The notes under the pieces: model-generated
Told to the model about the DNA's origin: nothing
Seen by the model: only the letters and a program-made list of their open reading frames with translations
Database searches by the model: none
Shown here: piece by piece, positions 35,001 through 45,771 of the stretch
How the letters are laid out: the number at the start of each line of letters is the position of its first letter
Numbering within the stretch: position 1 is the first letter of the stretch
DNA from: Cenococcum geophilum 1.58
Taxonomy: Eukaryota; Ascomycota; Dothideomycetes; Gloniales; Gloniaceae
DNA length: 64,000 nucleotides
Reading direction: 5' to 3'
NCBI GenBank assembly: GCA_001692895.1
Contig: KV748193.1
Location: forward strand, 1,240,001-1,304,000
Position numbers and translations under genes: made by a program

Positions 35001-37372
35001 CGTAAGCTAATGCGTTAAGTTAAAAAACTAAACTATAAAATAATAATAAGCCATTAGGGGCTTTACTGCAAAAAGATATAGATGGACTAATTAGGTATAA
35101 TTATCCAAAGATTACAGTAATATAAGAAAATAAGTTAGAAAAGATCTATAAGATATTAGAAAGCTTTTAGGTATAAAGGATTCTAAAAGCATAACTAGAA
35201 GATCTATAGTTAGATATATATAAAAATTAAGAAGCGAAGTATATCCCAAGAAGTATAGCAGAGCAGTTTATAGAGGACTTCTATAAGGGACTAACTTAAG
35301 GACATAATAGAGCTATAGACTTAGTGTTAAGACTCTAGGAGGAGTATATTATTAATAGAATCTAGAAGATAGCTAGAAGGGTCACTAAAGAGTATCTAGA
35401 TTGTTAAAGGAATAAACTAATAAGGCATAAGCTATATAAAGGGCTATAACCTATTAAAACACTAGAAAGACTATAGGAGGTTATATTATAGGACTTTATT
35501 ATTAAATTACTAAAGTTAAGAGATCCTATTACCGGACAAGATTATAACGCAATCTTAATAATAGTAGATAAGCTTACGAAGTGGGGATACTTTATAGCCT
35601 ATACGGAAGAAATCTTAGCGGAAGATATTACTAAAATCTATATTAAGGAAGTATTCGTAAGATATAGAGCACTAAGCAAGATTATATCGGATAGAGATCT
35701 AAGATTCGTAGTAGCATTCTAGGAGGTATTCTTAGCGGAATAAGGAGTTTAAGCAGCAACTTCTACCGCATATTATCTACAGACAGATAGATAAATGGAA
35801 AGACTAAACTAGACACTAGAACAGTATCTAAGGCATTATATTAATTATGCATAGAACAATTGGGTATCGCTATTACTAGTTATATAGTTTGCATACAATA
35901 TAACACTATAGGAAGGAATAGGTACGTTACTATTTAAGGCGAATTATGGATATAAGCCAAGAATATTATTATTGCTATATTAAGCAAAGAAAACGAGTAG
36001 CAGAGCTAAGTAAAGAATGGAGACTTTAATAAATCTTTATATAAACCTTATAAAAACAGCTAAGACAGTATAGCAGAGAATAAAAAGGTACTATAATGCT
36101 AAGAGATCTAAGGGACTAGATCTTAAGGAGGGAGATAAAGTGTGGCTACTATATAAAATTTTTAAGAGTCGACGACCAAGCAAGAAGTTGGACTATATTA
36201 GGCTAGGACCTTTTAAAATTATATAGAAAATTTCACCAGTTACGTTTAAGTTAAACCTACTAGCCAAAATAAAGATCTACCCTATACAGCATATCGCAAT
36301 ACTAGAGCCAGCACACGGAAATATTAAGCTACTAATTTATAAGGCAGACACGTATAGAGGATAAGAAGAAGATAAATAGTAAGTTTTAAAGATCGTTAGT
36401 TATAAAGACGTAGACGATAAAATATAGTATAAAGTAAAGTGGATAGGCTATAACGAGACTACCTAGGAGCTATTAGAGAATCTAAAGAACGCTATAGGAA
36501 AGGTATAGGAGTATTAGAAGAGAAAAGGTTAGGCAATATTAATAAAAAAGAATTACTAAAAAACGAGCCGCCTAAGGGGGACCTAGGAAGAGCGACTGCT
36601 AAACTACTTAAAGTTGTTTCCTTCTCTATTAGAAGAAAATCCATTCTTTTATTACTAAGTTCCTGTAGACCTTATTCTATAAGTTTCCACTCCTTAGAAT
36701 AAACCTTCTTACATACCTTCTTAAGACAAAGTAGATAGGTAGATGCTGTAATACGAGTATCTAGGGCCTTCTATTCCGTATCCTAAGAATACTTAAGCTT
36801 AGTAAGGGCCTGCGCCAGGTTACCATTAAGCTTTATAGCAGCAGATTAAACACGAGACCCTATAATAAATTACTTAGGGAACTTAAAGACTATTAAGAGT
36901 TATAGGACGCGTATACTTAGCGTTAAAAGTAAAACGAACATCGTAAGATAATTAAATATTTGCTTTAGTGCACTCTAAATAAGAGGAGAGTTGCTGAGAT
37001 AAAGGACTCGCTAGCGCGACATATACTAACCCCTCCTTTAAGCAATAAGAACACGGAGAAGGTATTATTTCACTAAGCGATAATATTACAGCAATAGTGC
37101 GAGCACAACGTTGCGCGTGTGAAGAAAAAGAAGCTTTAGGCATTATAAGTAACAATATTAACCAAATTAATTAGATAGACATTATACCTCTAGTAAATAA
37201 CTTAGAGATGCTAGGTATCTTCAAGGACGAAGATAAAGAGGAGGGAGATAGTGTTACGGACGCTTTAAGTACAATATTATAACTACTTAGAGAGGAGTTA
37301 AAAGAAGCTAGTTGGTTAATATAAGCACGGTCTAGGATAGAACCTGTGGAACTATATAATAAGGAATGGTAA
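32020..37372 (+). pseudogene. Gypsy-A pol relic with chromodomain and a C-terminal extension into the 3' LTR
   Basis: Protease, RT, RNase H, integrase and chromodomain follow in order. After the chromodomain the same frame (that of YKVKWIGY) continues to a TAA at 37370-37372, 118 bp inside the 3' LTR. From about 37000 to that stop only two nonsense codons occur in over 100 codons, far fewer than elsewhere in this AT-rich DNA, which suggests that stretch was coding. Whether it was the pol C-terminus or a separate ORF is unclear. Confidence 0.7.
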
Positions 37373-37673
37373 CTAAGGTTACATAAGGTGCTATAAGAGG
37401 AATAAGAGGAACGAAGGGAACTCACGTACCTTATATATAAGACGTATATCACGTATAAGAAGGATTTCATAGGAGTACGGTTGTGTATTTAAGGACCCTT
37501 AATCCCTACCTAGATAGTTCCTTCCTTGTAGTGATTCTTAGAATATAATTAGAGTTAATCTATTAGGCAACCACTCCACTAGTTATTATTACGTTGTTGA
37601 CTTACTTGCAATACCTATATACCTAGCCCATTAACAGAACCCATCGTAGTTCTTACTACAAGGTTTCGTTACA
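37252..37673 (+). repeat. Gypsy-A 3' LTR
   Basis: 422 bp, TGTTACGGACG to CGTTACA, preceded by a purine tract (AAAGAGGAGGGAGATAG). The TSD copy ATACT follows at once. Confidence 0.93.
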
Positions 37674-37678
37674 ATACT

Positions 37679-39640
37679 GTAATTAGTGCGAAAGTTACTT
37701 AGCACTATTAACTACAAATATAAAAAGATACCTTAAGAAAGACTACGTAATCTCTACTAACTTAAAACAGCTTTATATAAAGGAGTAAGCATTTAGGAAG
37801 CTTTAGGAGCTTTAGGCATAAATAGTATTAGAATTTAAGATAGATAAAGTTAATTCTATAGTTCTTATAAAAGTTCTAAATAAGGAAGTTATCTAGTAAG
37901 CTCTTATTAACTTGGTTATTGTTTAAAACCTTTTATTTTAGATTATAGAGTAGGAAGAGTTCTATATCTTCTATTAAGCTCTTAACCCAAAGTTATCCGA
38001 TTTAATAGTAACGACGCGTAAAGAAATTTCTTAAATAATTACCTATTCCTTCTAGTTATAAAAAGACATTATATAAAGATAAGTTCAATTAGCGTTAATA
38101 AGTATTTATCTTTCTATTAATATCTAGACGTCTCTAAATAACTACCTTCTTCTTATAGTCTGCGCCCACTTTATTAATAGCTAGGAAAACTAGATAAAAG
38201 CTCTTTTTGCCCTTTATACGGTACCTAGTTATAGTAGAGCTAAATAATAAAATACTTTTTTTCTAGTCCTAGAGGAGTATGGGATTATATAAAAGCTTAG
38301 AGCTATTATTANAGATAATTCTATAANAAATAATACTCTNTATTATACGATCTAGAAGTATCTTACTAATAACGAGGATATTACCTAGGATCCCATCTAA
38401 TAACGTATCCGCTACTAGGGATATACTATTAATCTTACTGTTTAGGCCTTCCTCTTTAAAGATACTCTTAAACTTAAGGCTATTAAGTTATATAAAAGGA
38501 ATAATATAAGCGGAAAGGAGCGAAGTTATAAGGAAGAGATTAAGTAGAAATAGGCTTTCCGAGTAATAGGCCCACTTAGTAAGCTTTATAATATTATAGT
38601 ATACTTTTATACCTTAGCAAGTCGCATAAAGGAGTTTAAGACTTTAGTTAGAAGATAAGTTCTATTTAATAATTATATAAGATGGAATAGCTGGTATTAA
38701 ATGCTAAGCGTTTCACTTAAGCACAAGTTAGGAATTAATAACTATATTAAAAGCAACTTTAATATACTTAAGGAGGATTATATCTTACCGCAAGACTAAA
38801 AGCTTCTTTATATAATTTATACCTTTCTAAAGCCATTCCACTATATAATATTAGAGACATAAGGGGATTATATAACACTTAATTAAGTACTCTTTATAAT
38901 AGATATACTTATTAAATATATAGAGAATTCTCTTATATAACTCTTCTTCTAGGTACTTTATTTAAGCTAAAGCTAATATTATATAATAGGCACTCTTTAA
39001 ATTAAATAAAGCTCTTTTACTTTAAGTAAAGAATATATAGACGAAGTTTAATAAGTACTACCAGAGAATAGATAACTCCCCTCTTTACGCCACTATACTT
39101 ATTCTTTACCTAAATCGTTATATAAAGTATATTAAGATATTTAAAAAAAAAGAGTAGTAGAAAATAATACTTCTAAAGGTTTAACGGCTCTAGGAAATAT
39201 ACTAAGAATTAAAGAAGCCTATTACCTTTCTTTAAATAGTATTATATAATAAGCTATTACAAGATAAGTATAAGGAACTTAATAAGTACGATTAAATTAT
39301 AAACGAATTAAATAAAAAGGTTACTTAACTAGTAAGCCAAGATAAGTATAATAACTACTGCTCTAAAGTACCGTACGAAATTAAAGTTTCTCTACTTTAG
39401 TGGTGGTCTTAAGAATAATAAATAAAGCGCTAGCTACGGCTTTCACTCTTTATAAAAGAGGTACTTTTAATTTTAGCTATAAGTAACGAACTAGAGAGAG
39501 TATTTTTAGAAGGGCGTTATATAGTATTATAGGAGAGAATATAGCTTAGATTATAGAACCTTAAAAAGACGGAGTATATAAAGAGCTGGCATTAAAGTAG
39601 AATTTTAAAAGAAATATAGTAGTTGTATAGAGAAAGGTAT
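37679..39640 (+). pseudogene. hAT-2 transposase, main part to hATC dimerisation domain
   Basis: Resumes with the BED finger (C-x2-C, then ...TTNIKRYLKKDY). It continues through the hAT core (SLNNYLLLIVCAHFINS, ALFALYTVPSYS), a central region with FRVI.PL.KL-type wording, and DYILP.D...LLYIIYTFLKPF. The hATC domain is near 39390-39590 (WWS, then SNELERVFLEGRY). Nonsense codons are numerous, and ambiguous bases occur at 38312-38340. Not functional. Confidence 0.8.
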
Positions 39641-39651
39641 ATAAAAGATAT
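39638..39651. repeat. 14-bp direct repeat, left copy
   Basis: TATATAAAAGATAT, identical to 40656-40669. Confidence 0.75.
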
Positions 39652-40655
39652 GGCCGTCGAAATCGGACTCTGCACCTGTACGTGGTGACGGCTACGAACC
39701 TGGTCTTCGAAGTTCAGATCCAGAGCCAACGCAGAGACGTCGCACAGCGTGCGGACAGGACCTGGTGGTGGTTGTGGGCGTCGAGGGCGGTGGTGAAGGG
39801 TTTTCGGATGGTGAGATCTTGAAAACCACTACTGTTGGCCCTCTACAATACGACGACTACTACACTGTTCTATCCAGGGCACCTGTACGATCCAACATGG
39901 ATGAGCGGTTTTCGATAACATCCCCAAAAACCCCAATGGAAAGCATCGACGACCTCACATCGACGAACAGACAAGCGCGAACGAACGAACGAGCAAATAT
40001 ACGGCCCCTCCTAACCCCCAGGGCGATCGCCCGCGGAGCATGCGGTCACTCGCCGTTTGCAAGTACTAAATACCTAGCAGCCTGGATTGCGACCCACGGT
40101 TTTCCTTGTCTCCTTTCGACGGAGTGGTGACCCTTAGAAAGGGCCTAGCTGGGGCCTAGGCACAAAAGATACCCAACACACAATATCCCGCTGTTAGTAT
40201 TACGGTAATTGGAACGGATGAATCCCCCTTACGCCTTCGATAGGCCTTAGGGGGGGGGAGGCAAGGCGTATATGGCAATGGTCAATAAGAGAGATAGCAT
40301 ACAGGGGGTGGTCAAGATACGGGACACAACTACAAGCATATGGCAATCAATTAGCAAGGCCTAGCTGGGACGTAGTGAACCCTAGCTCTGGATAAGCTAG
40401 AGAAGGAAGCAGTGGTTCCCAAGGAGTTCAAAACATCCAAGGAGGAGGACGTAGCTGTAGGCCCGCAGGGCCGCGGCTACGTGCAGGCATGGCAATTCGG
40501 GGTTTTTCATCCTACTGAGGTGGCTCATAGGGTTTTTCCTTCCCCCCCAATAGCAAGGGTTTTTTCCCGTCAATATTACTTTTCCCTTGTGTACGGAGTA
40601 GTCTGCGTGGGCCTAGATAGGATCCGTATCAGACGTTAATCAAAGAATCTACTAC
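39652..40655. mobile_element. Non-RIPed 1.0-kb insertion flanked by a 14-bp duplication
   Basis: TATATAAAAGATAT occurs at 39638-39651 and again at 40656-40669, exactly bracketing a GC-balanced segment inside the AT-rich hAT-2 relic. There are no inverted termini. The right end reads GTTAATCAAAGAATCTACTAC, which could be the tail of a 5'-truncated non-LTR element. An open frame of 121 codons (39765-40130) has no recognisable domain. Long variable-length duplication points to target-primed reverse transcription rather than a DNA transposon. Confidence 0.65.
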
Positions 40656-40669
40656 TATATAAAAGATAT
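40656..40669. repeat. 14-bp direct repeat, right copy
   Basis: TATATAAAAGATAT, identical to 39638-39651. Confidence 0.75.
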
Positions 40670-41608
40670 ATTGTATAATACTAAGGGGTAGGGGTATAGG
40701 ATATATAAATAAAATAATTATAGGCAAAAGGTAACCACTAAAGGCGTATAGGTGGCATAGGTAAATATATGCTAACTTTAAACTTAATAGATTATAAGTT
40801 TAAATCCTACCAACGTTATCCTTTATTAAGAATTAGGAAATATAATTATTTAGTATACTTCCCGTCCTACCGTATAAGAGATTCTTTAGCAATATTGCTA
40901 TACTATAAGTAAACTCTCCTCTCTATATAATATACCTATATAACTAACTAGTCTTAGAATAAATAGGAGAGGGTAGAAGCTTTACTGGCAATTAATATAG
41001 AGGCTTAGGTAGGGGGGGTATTAAAGAAATAGGTGCGGATAGGGAGGCCCTTATATATAAATGCAATTCTAATTTAGAGCCATAGATCTCTAAATATAAT
41101 TATAAGTAACCTATATTACTTATATAAGGTAGAGAGCTAATTAACGCTAGCCCTGTAAGGCTTATACGGCGACTCCGCGTCGTCTAGTAGGCCTTTACCC
41201 CTTTACTAAGTATTGGAGTCTCCTAGGGTTCTATAGTGGGTGCTATAGAAATTATAAGTAGCGGGATTATAGAGCTTAATATTCGTCGTACAATAAAAAT
41301 TCTTAGCCTATAGTAACGGTAGTAGGAGCACTAGAGGGTAAGGATTGGATTATAGAATTAAAGAATAATAAGGAATAGATAAAAGTTACTAAATTTAATC
41401 TCCTCTCTTTTTTATTACTTTTATTTTATTTTATAGTATCTTATATATAGTATCTTATATAAGGAGAAGTATAAATAGAAAGGGTAAAAAGGAGATACCT
41501 AATTAGTAGGGAAGCTAAGGACGTTAGTAGATTACTCGCTTATTTAGTAGCGGATTAAAAAAGATTAATTAATATAATATAATATAATACAATCTCGCGT
41601 ATTATATC
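40670..41608. other. 3' noncoding part of hAT-2
   Basis: AT-rich with no coding frame. It lies between the hATC domain and the copia insertion. A tRNA-promoter-like pair of boxes sits at 40752-40762 and 40797-40807 (see findings). Confidence 0.5.
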
Positions 41609-41820
41609 TGTTGGGAATAAAGGCAAGTGGTTACTATATAAGGCAAATTGCTATTACGGGTGGCAAATTGCCGTTACGTGCGGCAAGTTGCCGTCACGTG
41701 TCGCCGCGGTAGTAGCGTGGCGAGGAGCCTTAAGCTCCTCGCCCTTCTTGACATATACAAGAACAATTATTATACTATCTACGAACCGTAGCTACGTGAT
41801 ACCCCCTTGTGTAACCAACA
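41609..41820 (+). repeat. Copia 5' LTR (three ~20-bp GGCAAxTTGCC units)
   Basis: 212 bp. The internal minisatellite around GGCAAATTGCCGTTACGTGC has three units here; a palindromic GAGGAGCCTTAAGCTCCTCG block follows. Confidence 0.9.
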
Positions 41821-42855
41821 CTGATTAGTGGTTAACTTCACTATTATACCACAGAACAGCTAGGTATTCCACTAAGAAGAGACGAGCCACTATACTAGTG
41901 CTACTTGTGCTAAAGGAAGCTGTCTTTTAAGGTTAGAACTGGTCCTAAACCTTAAATAAAACTCTTCTATAAATCTAAGGATTTAAAGGCTAGAACTAGT
42001 CCTAAGCCTTTCTAAAATTACGGATTCTTACGTCTATTACGTAGAACAATACGCTTTATAAGTCTTCGCGATTTAAGGCTAGAACTAGTCCTAAGCCCTA
42101 TAACCGTAAATACACGTCACGAACGCGTACTAAACGATAAACGCGTACTAAATGATAAATACACATCACGAACGCGTACTAAACGACAATCCCTACACTA
42201 ATAATACTTCCCTCCCTCTAAAAATATGGCTACGCCTACCTTAAATAACTGAAAAGACTCCTTACTACTAGGGGTAGCTAAGCACGCGAAACTTATTGAT
42301 AAAGATTGGGATGAATTCGCCTTTAATATAACAACTTATACCGTAAAATAAGTTAACGGCTTTCTCCTACACTATATTATATTCTACCGAAATAGATATT
42401 ACGCCGACTTATAACTATAGAAGTATTTTAGGGAGGATTTTATAGGATAGACTGCTAATACCTAGGCACTTAGCAACGTTAATATTGTTCGGGACTTTTA
42501 AGACTTCCTTTATAGGAATAGGGTATATATTGCTAAGAACGGTAACCTAATTACTAGTAATATTTAGGCCGTTATTACTAGTATAGAAGAACCAATATAG
42601 ACGGAAGCTGAGATTATACGTTAACTACGGAAACCTAAAAACAANCTATATTCTTTAGAAGGCAACTTTAATTTGTATTAAAACCCCTAGAACGCTAACC
42701 CCCCACCTAAAGCTACTTTCCCACCTAGAGGTGCTCTCCTACTTAGAGTTGCTCCGCCTTTACCTCCTCTACTCTAGCTAACCGGTGAGCCTTTATTATA
42801 AGAAGTTACGAATCTAATAAAGGTATATTCGGACGAAGAGAAGAAATTTAGAGGA

Positions 42856-43043
42856 TGTTAGCGACTCAGTCAATCGAGGCACGAGCACGGCAAGAGGGAC
42901 GCGCAAGCCTGTACGATTGGTAGTCTATTAACGAGAATATCAAGACGAGGACTAGAAGAAGGTTGAGGAAAGGACACGTCTATATATATGGCGCTAAGGC
43001 TCCAGACGAGCCCCTGACGAGGGTCTGTAACAGTGCCGTAACA
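42856..43043 (-). repeat. LTR of the nested non-autonomous element (3' LTR)
   Basis: 188 bp; pairs with 45584-45771; adjoins the polypurine tract. Confidence 0.9.
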
Positions 43044-43299
43044 TTACCCCCCCCTCCGCAAAAGCCTGCCCTCAGGCTTTGTAGTTATCCTCCCCGTCAA
43101 GAAAGCCATATTATAGATCCGTTCTAAATTATCATTGCAGGCGGAGCAGTAAGGGTCGATCGGGTAGCTGCAGGTAGAGTAGCAGAAGTCGGTTGGTTTG
43201 GGTAGCAGTACGGTACTAGCGTCGGGATTGGTGTCGTAGGTGTATCAGCGCGACGTCTTGTTAGTTAGGTTGGGTTAGGTTATAGTGTAGAGAGTGGTT

Positions 43300-44755
43300 A
43301 AGTAGGACCTAGACCAGGGGCTAATTGTCTAAGCTCCTTACTAGAGAATGGTTGAGTAGGTTCCGGGCTAGAGACTAGTTGACGAAGCTCTTCCCTAGGG
43401 GTGCGGTCCTGATGTCGTCCTTAAAGCTCAGAGGTATGGACCGATCGACTGTCGCTATGACGCATCCGATTCCTCCGTCGTTTAGTAGAAGAAGTAGATC
43501 TAATCCTCTATTAAAGCTTAGGAGAATTACTAGGCTCCTAATGTGTAGACTTAGGGCTATGTCTTCCTAGATCCTCTCTTTTAGCTACTATTAGTAGTTT
43601 TATAAGATCTCTTCTCTCTGTATTAGAAGGTACCTGTATCTGCACCGATATTACCCTACTCGGCTAAGACCTTTAGTCGTCGACATTTTGTGAAGAGGTT
43701 GATTCTGATCCTATTACAGAATCGTTGTCCTAGTCTTCTCGTGCCCTGACTTGTCTTAACCCATTATCTGTCTCTACCTTACGCTTTCCTAGGCCTTGGT
43801 GTTAAGGTCTTAGGGGTTTAAGGACGCTATACTGTAGGCCCCATATTATGGCTAGGGCCCTTAGACACTTGTATGGATACGCGGTAACTGCATCCTCTAG
43901 TTCCATATAACAGCTAACGTTAGTGTCCCTTAAGGTAGCCCTCTTCCATCGTTCCTAGTCTTGTACTAAGTAATGTCTTACGAGATCTGTTAGGGTCTTA
44001 GGGTCTAAAACAAGCCTCTAGAAGTCTTTAACTCTGTTAGGAAAACCTTTAGCCACGATATACCTATAGTAGTCTCCATCCTGAACATAAGCTGTGATAG
44101 GTTTAATCTGGTCGTCGAGCCATTTTTGTATAGAATTCAGTTAAATATATATATGGTTATTAAGGCTTTGCGTCTAGTTAAAAAGGCTATTCTTAACGTC
44201 GTCTATTTGCATTTCTAACGACATTACTTGCAACTTAACGTCGTTGACTTGTGTCTTGACCTCCGCAACCTCTGTCTTGATTTCCGCAACCTTCTTGTCA
44301 ACCTTATCAACCTTCTTGTCAACCTTATCAACCTTCTTATCAACCTCATTAACCTTCTTGTCAACCTCATTAACCTTCTTGTTAACCTTATTAACCTTCT
44401 TGTCAACCTTATCAACCTTCTTGTCAACCTCATCAACCTTCTTGTCAACCTCATCAACCTAAGCTTTAACTTCCGCAACCTCGGCCTTGACTTCTTCGAC
44501 CTTTATATTAACTCTTTCTACCCCCTCTTTTACCTCTACTACCCTTATAGCCTAGGGAGCATTATTATTGTATAGATAGGCCGTTAAAGTGCTTAAGGTC
44601 ACGATAGCGTTGTTAAGGTAGGGGTGGAGATCCGTAGAGAGGTTCTTAGGTTAATGAGGTAGGGTAATGGAGGTGGTGGTGTAATTAGAGACCTTTTAAC
44701 GGAGGCTCTTTAATGTAGTATAGGAAGGTTCGAACGGAAGAGCTAATGGAGCCAT
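43300..44755 (-). pseudogene. Coiled-coil, gag-like ORF relic of the non-autonomous element
   Basis: From the ATG at 44755 (MAPLALPFEPSYTTLKSL) one minus-strand frame runs ~480 codons, interrupted only by stops that could be RIP products of CAA/CAG/TGG. The N-terminal ~100 residues are Thr/Leu-rich. A heptad array (VDKKVDE-type, 7 residues = 21 bp, about nine copies at 44285-44465) predicts a long coiled coil. A folded-looking middle follows (AYVQDGDYYRYIVAKGFP, DLVRHYL) and then a Ser/Arg-rich basic tail (STKRRRNRMRHSDSRS). Coiled coil plus basic tail suggests a structural gag-like protein. I do not recognise a named family. Confidence 0.6.
44285..44465 (-). repeat. 21-bp tandem repeat encoding a heptad coiled coil
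   Basis: About nine units of AACCTTCTTGTCAACCTTAT-like DNA on the plus strand. On the minus strand each unit encodes a seven-residue V/K/D block, so the period equals one coiled-coil heptad. Confidence 0.85.
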
Positions 44756-45583
44756 ACTATCGGTGATATTGCTACTGGTTCTGTCGCGTATATTTAATGT
44801 CTAGGTAATAGATACTCGTATATTTTAATGAGAATAATGATAGAGTCCTGCGGGGTAGGCAGTTGTTAAAGGTTAGATTTAACTTTAATTATGTGTACCT
44901 AAGCGAACTAATGGCAGAGGCTTGCTCAGAAGTTAAGACACGTAGGTTCTTTAAGTGGTCCAAATTGATTCCTTTTGATTTTGATTTGATCGATCGATTT
45001 GACCAAATCGTTCCTTGTTTGCTGGCTGTACGTTTGAACGATTGATGTCTGGTGTAACTGGTCGTTAAGGTCGTTCGCTTTCGATTTGAAAGGGTCAAGA
45101 AGGGTCCAGTTAGCGTCTTGGCGAAACCTTATTTTGACGTTTTAATTCGTCGGTTCGTTCGTCGGTCGGGTCGTACGGTCGGGGTTATATACTTGATTTG
45201 ATCGTTTATGCCTCCCTAGAAGGCCTTAATTTAATTGATTCGATTTGGTAATAGGCCTATATTAAGGCTCTAGTTTGATTAGATCGACCCAGTCGAATTG
45301 ATCTGGTGTTCGCTAGATGTAGGGGTATTAGGTAATTTCTGGTAGGTTCTTTCAGGGGTCCTTGTCCGTGCGTGTCTGGTTCTTAGGGTCGTGGTCGTGT
45401 TCGTGTGCTGTTCGTGTTCCGTTCGTGTTCCGTTTGTGTTCCGTTCGTGTTCTTAGGGTTCTGGTTCTGGTTCTAGTTCTGGTTCTTAGGGTCCTGTTCT
45501 GTGTCCTTAGGGTCCTGTTCTGTGTCCTTGTAGATATTTTTGAGTTCCTTCTCAGGAAGAAAGGGTGGTTGGTCTTGATATAA

Positions 45584-45771
45584 TGTTAGCGACTCAGTCA
45601 ATCGAGGCACGAGCGCGGCAAGAGGGACGCGCAAGCCTGTACGATTGGTAGTCTATTAACGAGAATATCAAGACGAGGACTAGAAGAAGGTCGAGGAAAG
45701 GACACGTCTATATACATGGCGCCAAGGCTCCAGACGAGCCCCTGACGAGGGTCTGTAACAGTGCCGTAACA
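45584..45771 (-). repeat. LTR of the nested non-autonomous element (5' LTR)
   Basis: 188 bp, about four transitions from 42856-43043. Confidence 0.9.

Larger units (their letters stand above)
29655..37673 (+). mobile_element. Gypsy-A: chromodomain Ty3/gypsy LTR retrotransposon, RIP-inactivated
   Basis: 8019 bp with two 422-bp LTRs and a perfect 5-bp TSD ATACT (29650-29654 and 37674-37678). Order of relic domains on the plus strand: gag from ATG 30118, a zinc knuckle with Cys/His turned to Tyr near 31130-31190, aspartic protease (about 33255-33330), reverse transcriptase (about 33830-34400, [20 protein letters not shown]), RNase H (about 34640-35020), integrase (about 35230-36300) and a chromodomain (about 36410-36510, YKVKWIGYNETT). 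This is the chromovirus layout. Every frame is full of stops. The LTRs differ mainly by transitions. Confidence 0.92.
42856..45771 (-). mobile_element. Non-autonomous LTR element (2.9 kb) nested in the copia gag
   Basis: Two 188-bp LTRs (42856-43043 and 45584-45771) and a perfect TSD GAGGA (42851-42855 and 45772-45776). Orientation is minus: reading that way the LTR runs TGTTACGGCACTG to GCTAACA, and a polypurine tract (GGAGGGGGGGG) lies directly before the 3' LTR (43044-43058). There is no RT, integrase or RNase H; one coiled-coil ORF relic fills the interior. Only about four transitions separate its LTRs, fewer than in the surrounding elements, so it is one of the youngest layers. The segment 45361-45540 is low-complexity. 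Confidence 0.85.

Noticed and set aside
39765..40130. 121-codon ORF in the non-RIPed insert as a gene
   Set aside because: No domain, low-complexity start and no intron or promoter logic. It more likely is a chance frame in the GC-balanced insert.
44228..44575. Plus-strand ORF of Leu/Val/Asn repeats
   Set aside because: It is the antisense reading of the 21-bp heptad array; the minus-strand coiled-coil frame agrees with the element's PPT and LTR orientation.
45361..45560. Telomere-like TTAGGG motifs
   Set aside because: A few scattered TTAGGG inside a low-complexity stretch of an LTR element, not a tandem array and not at a chromosome end.
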